This document shows positions 24,825 through 33,931 of a stretch of DNA of 64,000 nucleotides, piece after piece. Below the pieces are notes generated by a model. The model did no database searches. It was not told the DNA's origin and saw only the letters and a program-made list of their open reading frames with translations. Position 1 is the first letter of the stretch. Each line of letters opens with the position of its first letter. The DNA is from Salinispora arenicola (GTDB lineage: Bacteria; Actinomycetota; Actinomycetes; Mycobacteriales; Micromonosporaceae): assembly GCF_006716065.1 (NCBI RefSeq), contig NZ_VFOL01000001.1, forward strand, positions 1,488,001-1,552,000, given 5' to 3'. Made by a program: the position numbers and the translations under genes.

Positions 24825-26498
24825 TCAGTGCGCGCCCGCGCCGGTAAGTGAGCGCACCTCCAGTTCGGCGTACCGCTGTTCGTCGCGTTCCCTGGAGATC
24901 ACCGTTCCGATCCAGCCGCAGAGGAAGCCGAACGGGATGGAGAGCAGGCCCGGATTGGACAGCGGGAACCACTGCCAGTCCTGGTCGGGGAACATCGCGG
25001 TCGGCGACCCGGAGACGACCGGGGAGAAGAACACCAGGAAGACCGCGGCGAAGAGACCGCCGTAGATAGCCCAGACCGCGCCGTTGGTGTTGAACCGCCG
25101 CCAGAACAGGCTGTAGAGGATCGCCGGCAGATTGCCCGACGCAGCCACCGCGAAGGCGAGCGCGACCAGGAAGGCGACGTTCAGGTTCTGCGCGAAGATG
25201 GCGAGGACGATCGAGATCGCGCCGATCACCAGGGCGGAGATTCGCGCCACCGCCACCTCTTGGCGTTCGGAGGCGGCCCCGTCCTTGATGACGTTGGCAT
25301 AGAAGTCGTGCGCCAGGCTGGACGAGGAGGCCAGGGTCAGGCCGGCGACCACCGCCAGGATGGTCGCGAAGGCGACCGCCGCGATGACCGCCAGCAGGGT
25401 CGCCCCGCCCAGGTCGCCGCCGAGAAAGTCCATCCCCAGCGCCTCGGCGAGCTGCGGCGCGGCGGTATTACCAGCCCGGTCCTGCGCAGTGATCGCCTCG
25501 CCTCCCACGAGTGCTGCGGCGCCGAAGCCCAGGGCCAGGGTGAGTAGGTAGAAGGTGCCGATGATGCCGATCGCCCAGAGGACACTCTTCCGGGCGGCTT
25601 TCGCCGTGGGCACGGTGTAGAAGCGGATGAGGATGTGCGGCAGGCCGGCCGTGCCGAGCACCAGCGCGATGCCGAGAGAGAGCAGATCGAGCTTGCTGTA
25701 GAAGGTCTTCAGGGCGTCACCGGGTGTCTCGACGCCGTACCGGAGCCCCGGTTCGAGGAAGGCGGCTCCCTTGCCGGAGGCATCCGCCGCGTCGCCGAGC
25801 AGGCTGGACAGGTTGAACTTGTACTTCGCCAGCACCAGCAGCGTCATCGCGACGGCGCCCCCCATCAGCAGAAACGCCTTGACGATCTGCACATAGGTGG
25901 TGCCCTTCATGCCCCCCACCGTGACGTAGGTGACCATCAGCGCGCCAACCATGATGATTGTGGCGATCTTGGCGGCATCCGCGTCCATGCCGAGCAACGT
26001 CGTGCCCGGCTTGATGCCGAGCAGCAGGGCGACCAGTGCCCCCGCACCGACCATCTGAGCGAGCAGGTAGAAGATCGACACTGTGATGGTGGAGGCCGCG
26101 GCGGCCGTACGCACCGGACGTTGCCGCATCCGGAAGGCGAGCACGTCGGCCATCGTGTAACGGCCGGAGTTGCGCAGTAACTCGGCAACGAGCAGCAGCG
26201 CCACCAGCCAGGCGACCAGGAAGCCGATCGAGTAGAGGAAGCCGTCGTAGCCGTAGAGCGCGATGAGGCCGGCGATGCCGAGGAACGACGCCGCCGACAT
26301 GTAGTCGCCGCCGATCGCCATGCCGTTCTGGAAGCCGGAGAAGGACCTGCCACCCGCGTAGAAGTCGGTGGCGGTCTTGGTCTGCCGGCTGGCCCACACC
26401 GTGATCGCCAGCGTCACCGCCACGAAGACCAGGAACAGGGTGATGGTCAGGTTCCGGGCGGTATTGTCGCCCGCCTCAGCCGCGAGGACCGTGGTCAT
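24825..26498 (-). CDS. actP: Cation/acetate symporter (solute:sodium symporter family)
   Basis: A 557-residue integral membrane transporter of the SSS family, ActP/MctC subgroup, which imports acetate, pyruvate or similar monocarboxylates with sodium or protons. About 13 hydrophobic segments are visible. The family signature is in FYAGGRSFSGFQNGMAIGGDYMSAASFLGI (residues about 42-71), and GTAGLPHILIRFYTVP, which sits in the central region, is typical. The start overlaps the DUF485 gene by 23 bp, the standard operon order for this transporter. A second SSS transporter with its own small partner lies at 32.3 kb. Confidence 0.9.
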   Translation of the reverse strand: MTTVLAAEAGDNTARNLTITLFLVFVAVTLAITVWASRQTKTATDFYAGGRSFSGFQNGMAIGGDYMSAASFLGIAGLIALYGYDGFLYSIGFLVAWLVALLLVAELLRNSGRYTMADVLAFRMRQRPVRTAAAASTITVSIFYLLAQMVGAGALVALLLGIKPGTTLLGMDADAAKIATIIMVGALMVTYVTVGGMKGTTYVQIVKAFLLMGGAVAMTLLVLAKYKFNLSSLLGDAADASGKGAAFLEPGLRYGVETPGDALKTFYSKLDLLSLGIALVLGTAGLPHILIRFYTVPTAKAARKSVLWAIGIIGTFYLLTLALGFGAAALVGGEAITAQDRAGNTAAPQLAEALGMDFLGGDLGGATLLAVIAAVAFATILAVVAGLTLASSSSLAHDFYANVIKDGAASERQEVAVARISALVIGAISIVLAIFAQNLNVAFLVALAFAVAASGNLPAILYSLFWRRFNTNGAVWAIYGGLFAAVFLVFFSPVVSGSPTAMFPDQDWQWFPLSNPGLLSIPFGFLCGWIGTVISRERDEQRYAELEVRSLTGAGAH

Positions 26499-26844
26499 GG
26501 GTCACCTCCCCGATCTCCGCGCGGATCCGGTCGGCGACCGGATCGATCCTGCGGGCGGCGTACCAGGAGTAGAGCCAGGCGATCAGGAAGGTGGAGGCGA
26601 ACTGGAGCAGACCGAAGACCAGTGCCACGTTGACGTTGCCGACGACCTTCGTGCCCATGAAGTCCCGCGCGTAAGCGGACAGGATCACGTAGAGCGCGTA
26701 CCAGAGGAAGAACGCGATGGTCATCGGGAAGACGAAGCCGCGCAACGCGCGCCGCAGCCCGGCGAACTCGGCCGACCGTTGCACGGCCAGATATCGCTCC
26801 GCCGCTGACTCGGGCAGGGCGGACGCGGGTGTGTCCGTGGACAT
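26476..26844 (-). CDS. DUF485 family membrane protein
   Basis: A 122-residue small membrane protein with two hydrophobic segments (about 37-60 and 71-95), matching DUF485, the usual partner encoded just before ActP-like symporters. The conserved block RRALRGFVFPMTIAFFLWY precedes TM1, and GNVNVALVFGLLQFASTFLIAWLY forms TM2. I chose ATG 26844; an ATG 14 codons upstream has little support. The gene's end overlaps the symporter start by 23 bp, indicating tight coupling. Its role (assembly or regulation of the transporter) is not established. Confidence 0.85.
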   Translation of the reverse strand: MSTDTPASALPESAAERYLAVQRSAEFAGLRRALRGFVFPMTIAFFLWYALYVILSAYARDFMGTKVVGNVNVALVFGLLQFASTFLIAWLYSWYAARRIDPVADRIRAEIGEVTHDHGPRG

Positions 26845-27119
26845 CCGTGGCTCACCACCTTCACAGGTATCAGGGGTTTCGCGCACGGTAAGGAACGCAC
26901 CACCGGCCCGGAAGCCGGCGACCGCCGCCGGTCGTCAGCTGCGCCGAATGGCACGGTGGCTGCGCCGAGTGACCTGGCTCACTCCGGTGACCGGTCCGCC
27001 CGGCTCCCCGCCTGTCCGGGCCGACCGGTCGCCCGGCTCTCCTGCCTGCCCGTCGACCGGACCGTCAATCCGCCCACCGACCGGACCATCAGTCCGTCCG
27101 CCGGGCCGTCCGGTCACGG

Positions 27120-27668
27120 TCAGGTCGCGGTACCGCCATCGGTGATCTTGCGGTAGCGGCCCCGGTAGTGCAGCAGTGGCTCCGACTCCTCGACCAACTC
27201 GACGGCCTCGATGGTGGCCTCCACCAGCAGTCCCCAGCCGTACTCCCGGGCGGTGTCGAGGCGGCACCCGGTCCAGCCGCCGGCGTCCGACGGCACCGGG
27301 CCGTACTCGGTGTCGGTCCAGTCGCCGGTGGCGAAGAGCCCACCGGGCGACGGGAAGAGGCCGGCGAACCGGTCGGCGAGCTGGCGATGCGCCGGGCCGA
27401 GTGGCGCGACCGCGAAGCGACGAGCCACCTCGATCGCCGCCCACAGGTCCGACTCCGGGTCGATCAACCCGAGCAGCCGGTCCGGCTCACCCTCCGCCAC
27501 CAGCGTTGACGACACCGTCAGTCCCGCCGGCCCGGGCGCCGTCCAGAGTGTCACCGGTGTCGCCAACCGACCGCGCAACCGGCGTACGGGGGACCGCTGG
27601 TCGGTGGGAACGGCGAACGGGTCGGTGTGGTGGATTCCCGCGCCCGGCTCATGATTCACGTGGAACAT
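27120..27668 (-). CDS. Flavin reductase-like domain protein
   Basis: A 182-residue protein of the flavin-reductase-like FMN-binding fold (DIM6/NTAB class). After a leader of about 30 residues, the pattern RLATPVTLWTAPGPAGLTVSST matches the family entry (T/PVT-x-VT/W-T-x5-G-x-T-x-SS), followed by FAVAPLGPAHRQLADRFAG and GWTGCRL. Such proteins supply reduced flavin or act as FMN-dependent oxidoreductases; no monooxygenase gene is next to it. The 5' gap holds the interlocked inverted repeats described at 27684-27752. Confidence 0.78.
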   Translation of the reverse strand: MFHVNHEPGAGIHHTDPFAVPTDQRSPVRRLRGRLATPVTLWTAPGPAGLTVSSTLVAEGEPDRLLGLIDPESDLWAAIEVARRFAVAPLGPAHRQLADRFAGLFPSPGGLFATGDWTDTEYGPVPSDAGGWTGCRLDTAREYGWGLLVEATIEAVELVEESEPLLHYRGRYRKITDGGTAT

Positions 27669-27683
27669 TCTGCCGTCCCCGAC

Positions 27684-27752
27684 CCTGCCAGCGCGTCATC
27701 GCCGTGGTGTGGCGGTTCCGGCCCCAGGGACTGGCAGGCCGCCACACCACGG
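27684..27752. repeat. Interlocked inverted repeats (A-B-A'-B' order)
   Basis: Two perfect inverted repeats are nested out of phase. A is CCTGCCAG (27684-27691) with A' CTGGCAGG (27731-27738); B is CCGTGGTGTGGCGG (27702-27715) with B' at 27739-27752. Because B opens between A and A' and closes after A', the order is that of an H-type pseudoknot. It fills most of the 113-bp gap between two minus-strand genes. Confidence 0.6.
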
Positions 27753-27781
27753 TGGGCTTTCTTGACCGCCTCGGTGCAGGC

Positions 27782-29023
27782 TCACGCGGGCAGGGTCAAG
27801 ACTCCCTTCGTCACGTTGTCGTCGTCGCTCCCTGCTGACGGGTACCAGCCACCTCCCCTGGTTTCGACCGACCGCACTGTCGCTGAGTACTCAATCGTGC
27901 TGCCGGGGTCGAGTCCCGAGGGCTTGGCCGATACGGGAACTTCCAGCGTGGTGCTCCCGGTGGCAGTCAGAGCCGCTAGTTGACAGGTCACCTCGGTGCC
28001 GCCCTTGGATGCCGTGCATCCCTTGGGTAGCGAGGTGGCCGTCACCCCCGGCGGGAGGTACACCTGTACTTGCGGCTCCGGTGCCTGCCCTGGCCCCAGG
28101 TTCGTGACCTCCAGTTGGATGACACCCCCTGCTCCGTTCGAGCCGACCGGGCTGAGCTGTACGTCTCCGCCGCTGATCGACAGGTCGGTGATCCGGGGGT
28201 TCGGGGGGAAGGTGGTGGGTCCGCCCGACTGGACGAAGCCCTTGCCGGACCAGGAGTACGCCCGCCACTGGTGCTGAGCCAGGCTCAGTGGCACGCCGTT
28301 GTTGCCGAAATCAGCCACTTCGACCTCGACCGCCGCCGCTGCCGGCCTGATACTGCGGATGCCAGCGATGATGCTCGATGTCGGCCACGCTTGTTCGGTC
28401 TGTTCGACTACCAGGCCCAGTGTCGCGATGTCACCGGACGCGGTTCGGTCGAAGGCGAGGACCCGCGCCCTGCTCCACTCCCGTCCGTTGCAGCGCAACA
28501 GCGCGGCCGTCTCCTGCGCCCCATCGCGGTCCAGGTCCGAGTGTGCAACCTGGCGGACCTCGATTGTGATATCTCGGTCAGCCGGATGAACGGCGACGCC
28601 CTCGGAGAACCGGACCTGGCCTGACGGGCACGCAAGCTGACCTGCCGGCCACTCCGGAATGTCGAGGGTGGCATTGCCCAACTGTTCCTTGCTAATCCGG
28701 CCGTCGGGGGGTGCCGAAGCAGCGGGGGTCGGCGCCCCTGGGCTGGGCGTTGCGGTCGGTGTGGCCAAAAGCGTGGAAGGGGTGGGGGTCGGCGTTTCCG
28801 CCGGCGGTATGGGTGGGTCTTGGTCGGTCCAGGTTGATGCGAGTGCTGGGGCTGCTGCTAGTACCGCTACGGCTAGGACGCCGGCGGCGACGAGGCGGGT
28901 GGTTCGGCGGCGGCGGGCGACGTGTTGTGCGGCGGCGGCGCCGGAGGGGACTGCCAGTGGCCCACCGGAGGTGTATGCGGTGAAGATGTCGTCCAGGTTC
29001 GGGGTGTTGTCGTGCTCAGACAT
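27782..29023 (-). CDS. Membrane-anchored extracellular protein, partner of the ECF sigma gene
   Basis: A 413-residue protein with a cytoplasmic N-terminus (about 40 residues, MSEHDNTPNLDDIFTAYTSG), one transmembrane segment (about 43-62), a Pro/Thr/Ala linker (66-105) and an extracellular part. The C-terminal 120 residues look like a CARDB/DUF11-type beta-sandwich (VIQLEVTNLGPGQAPEPQVQVYLPPG, then VTCQLAAL). Its start overlaps the end of the sigma factor gene by 8 bp, the position where an anti-sigma factor is usually found. The N-terminus is not an obvious zinc anti-sigma domain, so calling it an anti-sigma factor would be inference. Confidence 0.75.
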   Translation of the reverse strand: MSEHDNTPNLDDIFTAYTSGGPLAVPSGAAAAQHVARRRRTTRLVAAGVLAVAVLAAAPALASTWTDQDPPIPPAETPTPTPSTLLATPTATPSPGAPTPAASAPPDGRISKEQLGNATLDIPEWPAGQLACPSGQVRFSEGVAVHPADRDITIEVRQVAHSDLDRDGAQETAALLRCNGREWSRARVLAFDRTASGDIATLGLVVEQTEQAWPTSSIIAGIRSIRPAAAAVEVEVADFGNNGVPLSLAQHQWRAYSWSGKGFVQSGGPTTFPPNPRITDLSISGGDVQLSPVGSNGAGGVIQLEVTNLGPGQAPEPQVQVYLPPGVTATSLPKGCTASKGGTEVTCQLAALTATGSTTLEVPVSAKPSGLDPGSTIEYSATVRSVETRGGGWYPSAGSDDDNVTKGVLTLPA

Positions 29024-29558
29024 CGGTTTCCTCCGTTCCGGAGTCGGAGAGTGCGGCGGCGAGCGCGGCGCGGCCCCGGTGTAGCCAGGACTTCACAGTT
29101 CCGGCAGCGGCCCCTTCTTGGTCGGCGATCTCGGTGATGCTGAGGTCGGCGATGTGGAAGAGCACGATCACCCGTCGTTGTTTCTCGGGCAGGGTGGCGA
29201 GTGCGCGGGCCAGGGCTACCCGATCGGGGCTTGGTCCCTCGGTCATGTCGTCGTGGCGGAACCGGGCGTGTGCGCGGGCGGCGCGTAGTCGGCGCCAGCG
29301 GTTGCGCGCGACGTTCATGGCGACGGTGCGGATCCAGGCTGCTGGTTGGTCGTAGTGGACCAGTTTGTTCCAGCGGGGCCAGGCTCGGCTGAACGCTTCC
29401 TGGACCGCGTCGCGGGCGTGGTCGATGTCGGCTGTGTAGGCGTACAGCTGAAGCATCAACGGTTGGAAGGTGGCCGCGTAGAACTCCTCGAAACTGTCAC
29501 CCACGTCTTTCGCTGCCGTGGGTGACAGTTGCTCCCGGGTGTCACCGGGGTCGTGCAT
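29016..29558 (-). CDS. SigE-type ECF RNA polymerase sigma factor
   Basis: A 180-residue sigma factor with regions 2 and 4. Region 2 reads FEEFYAATFQPLMLQLYAYTADIDHARDAVQEAFSRAWPRWNKL (core binding and -10 recognition), and region 4 reads ALATLPEKQRRVIVLFHIADLSITEIADQEGAAAGTVKSWLHRGRAAL (-35 recognition). The SigE-like subfamily is common in Streptomyces and Micromonospora. The start may be ATG 29558 or GTG 29564. It overlaps the gene for a membrane-anchored protein by 8 bp, so an envelope signal is a fair guess. I do not see a clear autoregulated promoter upstream. Confidence 0.9.
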   Translation of the reverse strand: MHDPGDTREQLSPTAAKDVGDSFEEFYAATFQPLMLQLYAYTADIDHARDAVQEAFSRAWPRWNKLVHYDQPAAWIRTVAMNVARNRWRRLRAARAHARFRHDDMTEGPSPDRVALARALATLPEKQRRVIVLFHIADLSITEIADQEGAAAGTVKSWLHRGRAALAAALSDSGTEETDV

Positions 29559-29665
29559 CCTCACCGCCACGTTGGCGCCTCCCCTGCTGGCTGGGCCGCC
29601 CGACGCGGCCCTACCCAGCAGACTCCTTGCCACTGCGGATGGTTGCGACCGAACCTGGCCGATTC

Positions 29666-31345
29666 TCAGCGGCGAGGCGTGACTGTCGCCAGCAGTTCGG
29701 GCTGGCGACGGTCCAGTACGTCGCCGGCCAGGTAGGCACCGAGCAGCGCCGCGCCCAGCCCGTAGGCCGCACCGACCGGCAGGGCCAGCCAGAGCCAGAC
29801 GTCGCCGAGCAGTGCGGCGGCCGCCACCATCGGAATCACCGCGACCGCTGAGGCGAGCATGGACAGGATGCCCAGGAAACTGCGGGCCACCCCGGCGCCG
29901 CTGTTCAGCGCGAACGGGTTGCTCGTCTCCGGCAGCGAGTATGCCCCGAGCACCGACAGCAACGTGTTGACCGCGAGCCCGGCACCGTAGGTGGCGAGCA
30001 GGCTCCCCGCCGTCAGACCGACCCAACCCGGCTTACCCAGAAGCAGGGCGAGCACCACGGAGATGACCACCACCAGCGGCAGGACGTAGAGCGAGAACGC
30101 CGCCATTCGGGCCCGCAGCTCCACCGTGCCCGGAACATCCGCGACCACGTGTGCCGCGTACGCGCTGCCGTCGAAGCCGAACTGGTTGGCCAGGGTGGCG
30201 GTGGCGAGCACCCCGACGAAGATCATGGAGAGGTTGACCAGGACGGGTGACGAGTTTGGGACGCCGCCACCGGTGTCGCCGGTGAGGCCGGCACCGCCGA
30301 GATTGAGCATGACTGGTACGAACAGACCGACCACGGCCAGCGTGATGAGGTTCGCCCGACGGCGGGCGTCCCGCCACCAGTACCGCGCCTCCCGTGCCAC
30401 CAGCGCGCCGAAGCGGTCCCGGGGAAGCCAGCCCAGCGCGCGGGGAAAGAGCTGTGTGACGGCGGTGCCAGTGGCCTCCGGCCGGGCCGACGCCCGACCA
30501 CTGTTTGCCATGCCGACCATCGCCGACTCTAACGAGCGGGACCACCAGGCCAGCAGCGCCACCATGGTGAGTGTGGTGATCAGCAGTTTCACCGGTGCGG
30601 CCCAGACCCGCCCCTGCGCGACATCGATGCCGACGGTCCAGGGGGCGCCAAGTGGTGTCCACCCGATCATGGCCGCCACCGAAACGAGCCGGTCCCAGTC
30701 CGCGTCGCGCAGTGCGGCGGCCGCGGCCAGCTGCACCGGCGCGATCAGGGCGGCGGCCCCAGCCAGCAGCACCGCCGCCAGGTCGCGGACCCGACGGGAA
30801 CGCAGCATCGTGGCGAAGGCGCTGGTGACGGCGCGGGCGGCGGCGACGCAGAGCAGCAGGCCGGCCAACACCCCAACCGCCTGCGTCAGGGCGGCGGGCC
30901 AACCGCCGAGCAACCCCGCCGTGAGGATCAGGCCGGTGGACGCCAGCAGCACGGCTACCGCCGGCACGCTCACCAGCGCCGCCGCGAACAGGCCGGTGAC
31001 CAGCGTTCGACGAGACAGCGGAAGCAGTGCGAAGCGAGCCGGGTCCAGCGTCTCGTCGACCCCGAAGAAGATCAGTGGCAGCAGCAGCCAGCCCAGCACC
31101 AGCAGCCCGCCGCCGAGGGCCGCGACCACCGAGGCGTACCGGTCGCTGCCGCCGAGGCCCGGAGCGGCGAAGAGGAAGAAGCCGACCGTGGCGAGCCAGA
31201 GCCCGCCGAACGCCCCGAGCACGAAGAGGGCGAACCGCCAGCTCTGGCCCCGGAAGTTGTTGCCCATCACCCGGAGCTTGAGCCGGACGAACTGCCGGGC
31301 GGAGACCCGCCGAGCGCCCGCCGCATCGGTCACCGCGACAGCCAC
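29666..31345 (-). CDS. ABC transporter permease
   Basis: A 559-residue polytopic membrane protein with at least twelve hydrophobic stretches in two blocks, separated by a central hydrophilic loop (about 275-330, with RFGALVAREARYWWRDARRRANL). It has no ATPase motif. It lies 16 bp after the ABC ATPase gene on the same strand, the standard layout of an ABC-2-like exporter. The long N-terminal half with repeated LL/VL-rich helices resembles actinobacterial ABC-2 permeases annotated as transport permeases. Substrate unknown. Confidence 0.83.
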   Translation of the reverse strand: MAVAVTDAAGARRVSARQFVRLKLRVMGNNFRGQSWRFALFVLGAFGGLWLATVGFFLFAAPGLGGSDRYASVVAALGGGLLVLGWLLLPLIFFGVDETLDPARFALLPLSRRTLVTGLFAAALVSVPAVAVLLASTGLILTAGLLGGWPAALTQAVGVLAGLLLCVAAARAVTSAFATMLRSRRVRDLAAVLLAGAAALIAPVQLAAAAALRDADWDRLVSVAAMIGWTPLGAPWTVGIDVAQGRVWAAPVKLLITTLTMVALLAWWSRSLESAMVGMANSGRASARPEATGTAVTQLFPRALGWLPRDRFGALVAREARYWWRDARRRANLITLAVVGLFVPVMLNLGGAGLTGDTGGGVPNSSPVLVNLSMIFVGVLATATLANQFGFDGSAYAAHVVADVPGTVELRARMAAFSLYVLPLVVVISVVLALLLGKPGWVGLTAGSLLATYGAGLAVNTLLSVLGAYSLPETSNPFALNSGAGVARSFLGILSMLASAVAVIPMVAAAALLGDVWLWLALPVGAAYGLGAALLGAYLAGDVLDRRQPELLATVTPRR

Positions 31346-31361
31346 GTCAGCTCCCTGTCGG

Positions 31362-32126
31362 TTACCGCGACAGCCACGCGAGCTCCTCGCCGGTCGCCGA
31401 ACGCCCGCCCACGACTGTCACGAAGACCTGCTCCAGCGTGCGGTCCCCCCGGACCTCGTCAAGCGTGCCGACCTGTTTGATGGCGCCGGCGGCGAGGATC
31501 GCCACGTGGGAGCAGAGTCGCTCCACGACCTCCATCACGTGACTGGAGAAGACGACTGTGCCACCCCCGGCCACGTACCGCCCGAGGATGTCTCGGATCA
31601 GCGCCGCCGATACCGGGTCGACCGCCTCGAATGGTTCGTCCAACACGAGCAGGCGGGGGCCGTGCAGCAGCGCGCAGGCCAGACCGATCTTCTTCTTCAT
31701 GCCAGCCGAGTAGTCGACCACCAGGGTCCGCCCCGCGTCGCCGAGCGCGAGTACGTCCAGTAGTTCCGCCGCGCGCTGATCGACCACCGTCGGGTCCATG
31801 CCCCGCAGCAGGCCGTGGTACGCGAGTAACTCGGCGCCGGTAAGCCGGTCGAAGAGGCGTACGCCGTCGGGCATGACACCGAGTAGCTGCTTCGCCCGAA
31901 CCGGGTCGCGCCAGACATCGTGGCCGAGCACCCGGACATCGCCGGCGTCCGGTCGGAGCAGGCCCACCGCCATCGACAGCGTGGTGGTCTTGCCGGCGCC
32001 GTTCGGCCCGAGTAGCCCGTAGAACGAGCCGGCTGGCACGGTCAGGTCGACGCCGGCCACCGCGACCGTGCTGTCGAAGCGTTTGACCAGACCACGCAGC
32101 ATGAGGGCAGGGAGCTCTGCTGTCAT
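31362..32126 (-). CDS. ABC transporter ATP-binding protein
   Basis: A 254-residue ABC ATPase of the multidrug/lantibiotic-exporter-like class. Walker A is GPNGAGKTT at about 37-45, the signature is YSAGMKKK, a variant of LSGGQ with a Lys-rich end, Walker B is LLVLDEP, and the H-loop is SSHVMEV. The chosen ATG 32126 gives the normal length; an upstream extension is open but unsupported. With the following permease it forms a two-gene exporter unit. Confidence 0.92.
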   Translation of the reverse strand: MTAELPALMLRGLVKRFDSTVAVAGVDLTVPAGSFYGLLGPNGAGKTTTLSMAVGLLRPDAGDVRVLGHDVWRDPVRAKQLLGVMPDGVRLFDRLTGAELLAYHGLLRGMDPTVVDQRAAELLDVLALGDAGRTLVVDYSAGMKKKIGLACALLHGPRLLVLDEPFEAVDPVSAALIRDILGRYVAGGGTVVFSSHVMEVVERLCSHVAILAAGAIKQVGTLDEVRGDRTLEQVFVTVVGGRSATGEELAWLSR

Positions 32127-32289
32127 GCCTACGACCGTATCCGGCCTGGACCAACCGGCCCTCCTGCCGTGGCGATGACCCTCGGAATTCGTGCGACCGG
32201 GCTGTTTCATCGCGGGTGATAGGGGCGGGACCGAGGAGGGAGGCCGTGGTGAAGGAGGCATTTCGGGGAGCTGTCTTCCGCAGCCCTGG

Positions 32290-33930
32290 CTACGGCCGTA
32301 GGGCTTCGGGGGCGTGCAGGCGGAGCATCGTGGCGCCGACGTCGGTCGGGACGCGGTGACGGGTGGTCATCGACACCACCACCATCACTGTGAAGGCGAG
32401 CGGAACCGTCCAGGCGGCCGGCTGCGCGACGAGCGTGGCCGGCCATCCGGACAGCGGCGGGCCGAGCACGGTCACCAGCACCGCCCCGACCGCGGCGCCG
32501 CCGCCGATCAACACTCCGGCGGCGGCGCCGCGGTCGGTCAGGCCCCGCCACCAGATTCCCAGCACCAGTAGGGGGCAGAAGCTCGACGCGGCCACCGCGA
32601 ACGCCAGGCCCACCACCTGCGACACGTCCAGCCCGGACACGTTGAGCGCGAGCACCGTGGGCACGCTGCCGGCGAGTACCGTGGCCAGTCGGAACCCGTG
32701 GACCGAGCCGTGGCCCAGCACGTCTGTGGAGATCACCCCGGCAACGCTGGTGAGCAGGCCGGAGGAGGTGGAGAGGAACGCCGCGAACGCCCCGGCGGCG
32801 ACCAGTGCGGCGAGGAGCCGACCGGCGGTGCCGTCACCCAGCGCCGCGCCGGGCAGCAGCAACACCACCGCGTCGGTCTGCCCGGTGAGCAGCAGGTGCG
32901 GGGTGTAGATCCGACCGAGCGCCCCGTAGATGGTCGGCAGCAGATAGAAAGCGCCGACCAGGGCCAGCACCACCAGGGTGGTGCGGCGGGCGGCGGCACC
33001 ATCCGGGTTGGTGTAGAAGCGCACCAGCACGTGCGGCAGGCCCATGGTGCCGAGGAACGTGGCGAGGATCAGCGAGTAGGTGGTGAACAGGCCCCGGTCG
33101 TCGCTCCCGACGGTGCTGGGCAGCAACCAGTCGGCCGCGTCGATGGCGGTCCCGCTCACGTCGGGCACCGATTCTCCCGCAGCGAAGGTCAACTCGTCGC
33201 CGGGGTGTACCTCCCGCACCTGACCGTCGGGCAGGGTGAGGGTGGCGGGATGCTCGACCACGACGGTGGTCGCGGCGCGGAACGTCGGGCCCTCCGGTGG
33301 GGTGACCGCCGGGCGGGCGTCGGCCTGCCACTGCAATACCAGGAAGATCGCCGGTACGGCGAGTGCGGTCAGCTTGAGCCAGTACTGGAACGCCTGGACG
33401 AAGGTGATCGCACGCATGCCGCCGAGCGCCACGTTCGCGGTGACCACCGCCGCGACCAGGAGGGCGCCCAGCGGGTAGGGCGAGCCGGTCAACGTGGCCA
33501 TGGTCAGCCCGGCACCCTGCAGCTGGGGGACGAGGTAGAGCCAACCGATGAAGATCACGAAGGCGGTGGCGAGGGTGCGCAGCCACCGGGAGCCCAGCCG
33601 TAGCTCGCAGAAGTCTGGAAGGGTGAACGCCCCGGAGCGGCGCAGCGGCGCGGCGACGAAGAGGAGGAGGGCCAGGTACCCGGCGGCGAAGCCGACTGGG
33701 TACCAGAGCACGTCGACGCCGTACTTGAGGATCAGGCCGGCGACGCCGAGGAAACTGGCGGCCGACAGGTACTCCCCGCCGATCGCGGCGGCGTTCCAGG
33801 TCGGGCTGACCACCCGGGACGCCACCAGGAAGTCCGAGGTGGTGCGGGCGAGCCGTAGACCGTAGAAGCCGATGCCAACGGTGACCAGGGTGACCGTGAC
33901 GATCGCCGGGACGACGTAGCTGTTGTCCAC
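32290..33930 (-). CDS. Solute:sodium symporter family transporter
   Basis: A 546-residue SSS-family permease related to ActP, with about 13 membrane segments. The signature region VASRVVSPTWNAAAIGGEYLSAASFLGV is at residues about 36-63, and GTMGLPHVLVRFYTNP is conserved in the middle. A hydrophilic insertion of about 70 residues (about 204-275, with PDGQVREVHPGDELTFAAGE) is longer than in the first symporter here. It starts 1 bp after the stop of its small membrane partner. A LytS/LytTR two-component pair lies 1.3 kb away; in other bacteria such pairs control pyruvate or related carboxylate uptake, so this transporter may be its target (inference). Confidence 0.87.
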   Translation of the reverse strand: MDNSYVVPAIVTVTLVTVGIGFYGLRLARTTSDFLVASRVVSPTWNAAAIGGEYLSAASFLGVAGLILKYGVDVLWYPVGFAAGYLALLLFVAAPLRRSGAFTLPDFCELRLGSRWLRTLATAFVIFIGWLYLVPQLQGAGLTMATLTGSPYPLGALLVAAVVTANVALGGMRAITFVQAFQYWLKLTALAVPAIFLVLQWQADARPAVTPPEGPTFRAATTVVVEHPATLTLPDGQVREVHPGDELTFAAGESVPDVSGTAIDAADWLLPSTVGSDDRGLFTTYSLILATFLGTMGLPHVLVRFYTNPDGAAARRTTLVVLALVGAFYLLPTIYGALGRIYTPHLLLTGQTDAVVLLLPGAALGDGTAGRLLAALVAAGAFAAFLSTSSGLLTSVAGVISTDVLGHGSVHGFRLATVLAGSVPTVLALNVSGLDVSQVVGLAFAVAASSFCPLLVLGIWWRGLTDRGAAAGVLIGGGAAVGAVLVTVLGPPLSGWPATLVAQPAAWTVPLAFTVMVVVSMTTRHRVPTDVGATMLRLHAPEALRP

Positions 33931-33931
33931 C

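Noticed and set aside
26845..27119. Imperfect direct repeat of CGACCGGACC..CAGTCCG-type units in the gap after the flavin-reductase gene
   Set aside because: Two degenerate copies in GC-rich DNA; they could arise by chance and show no structure.
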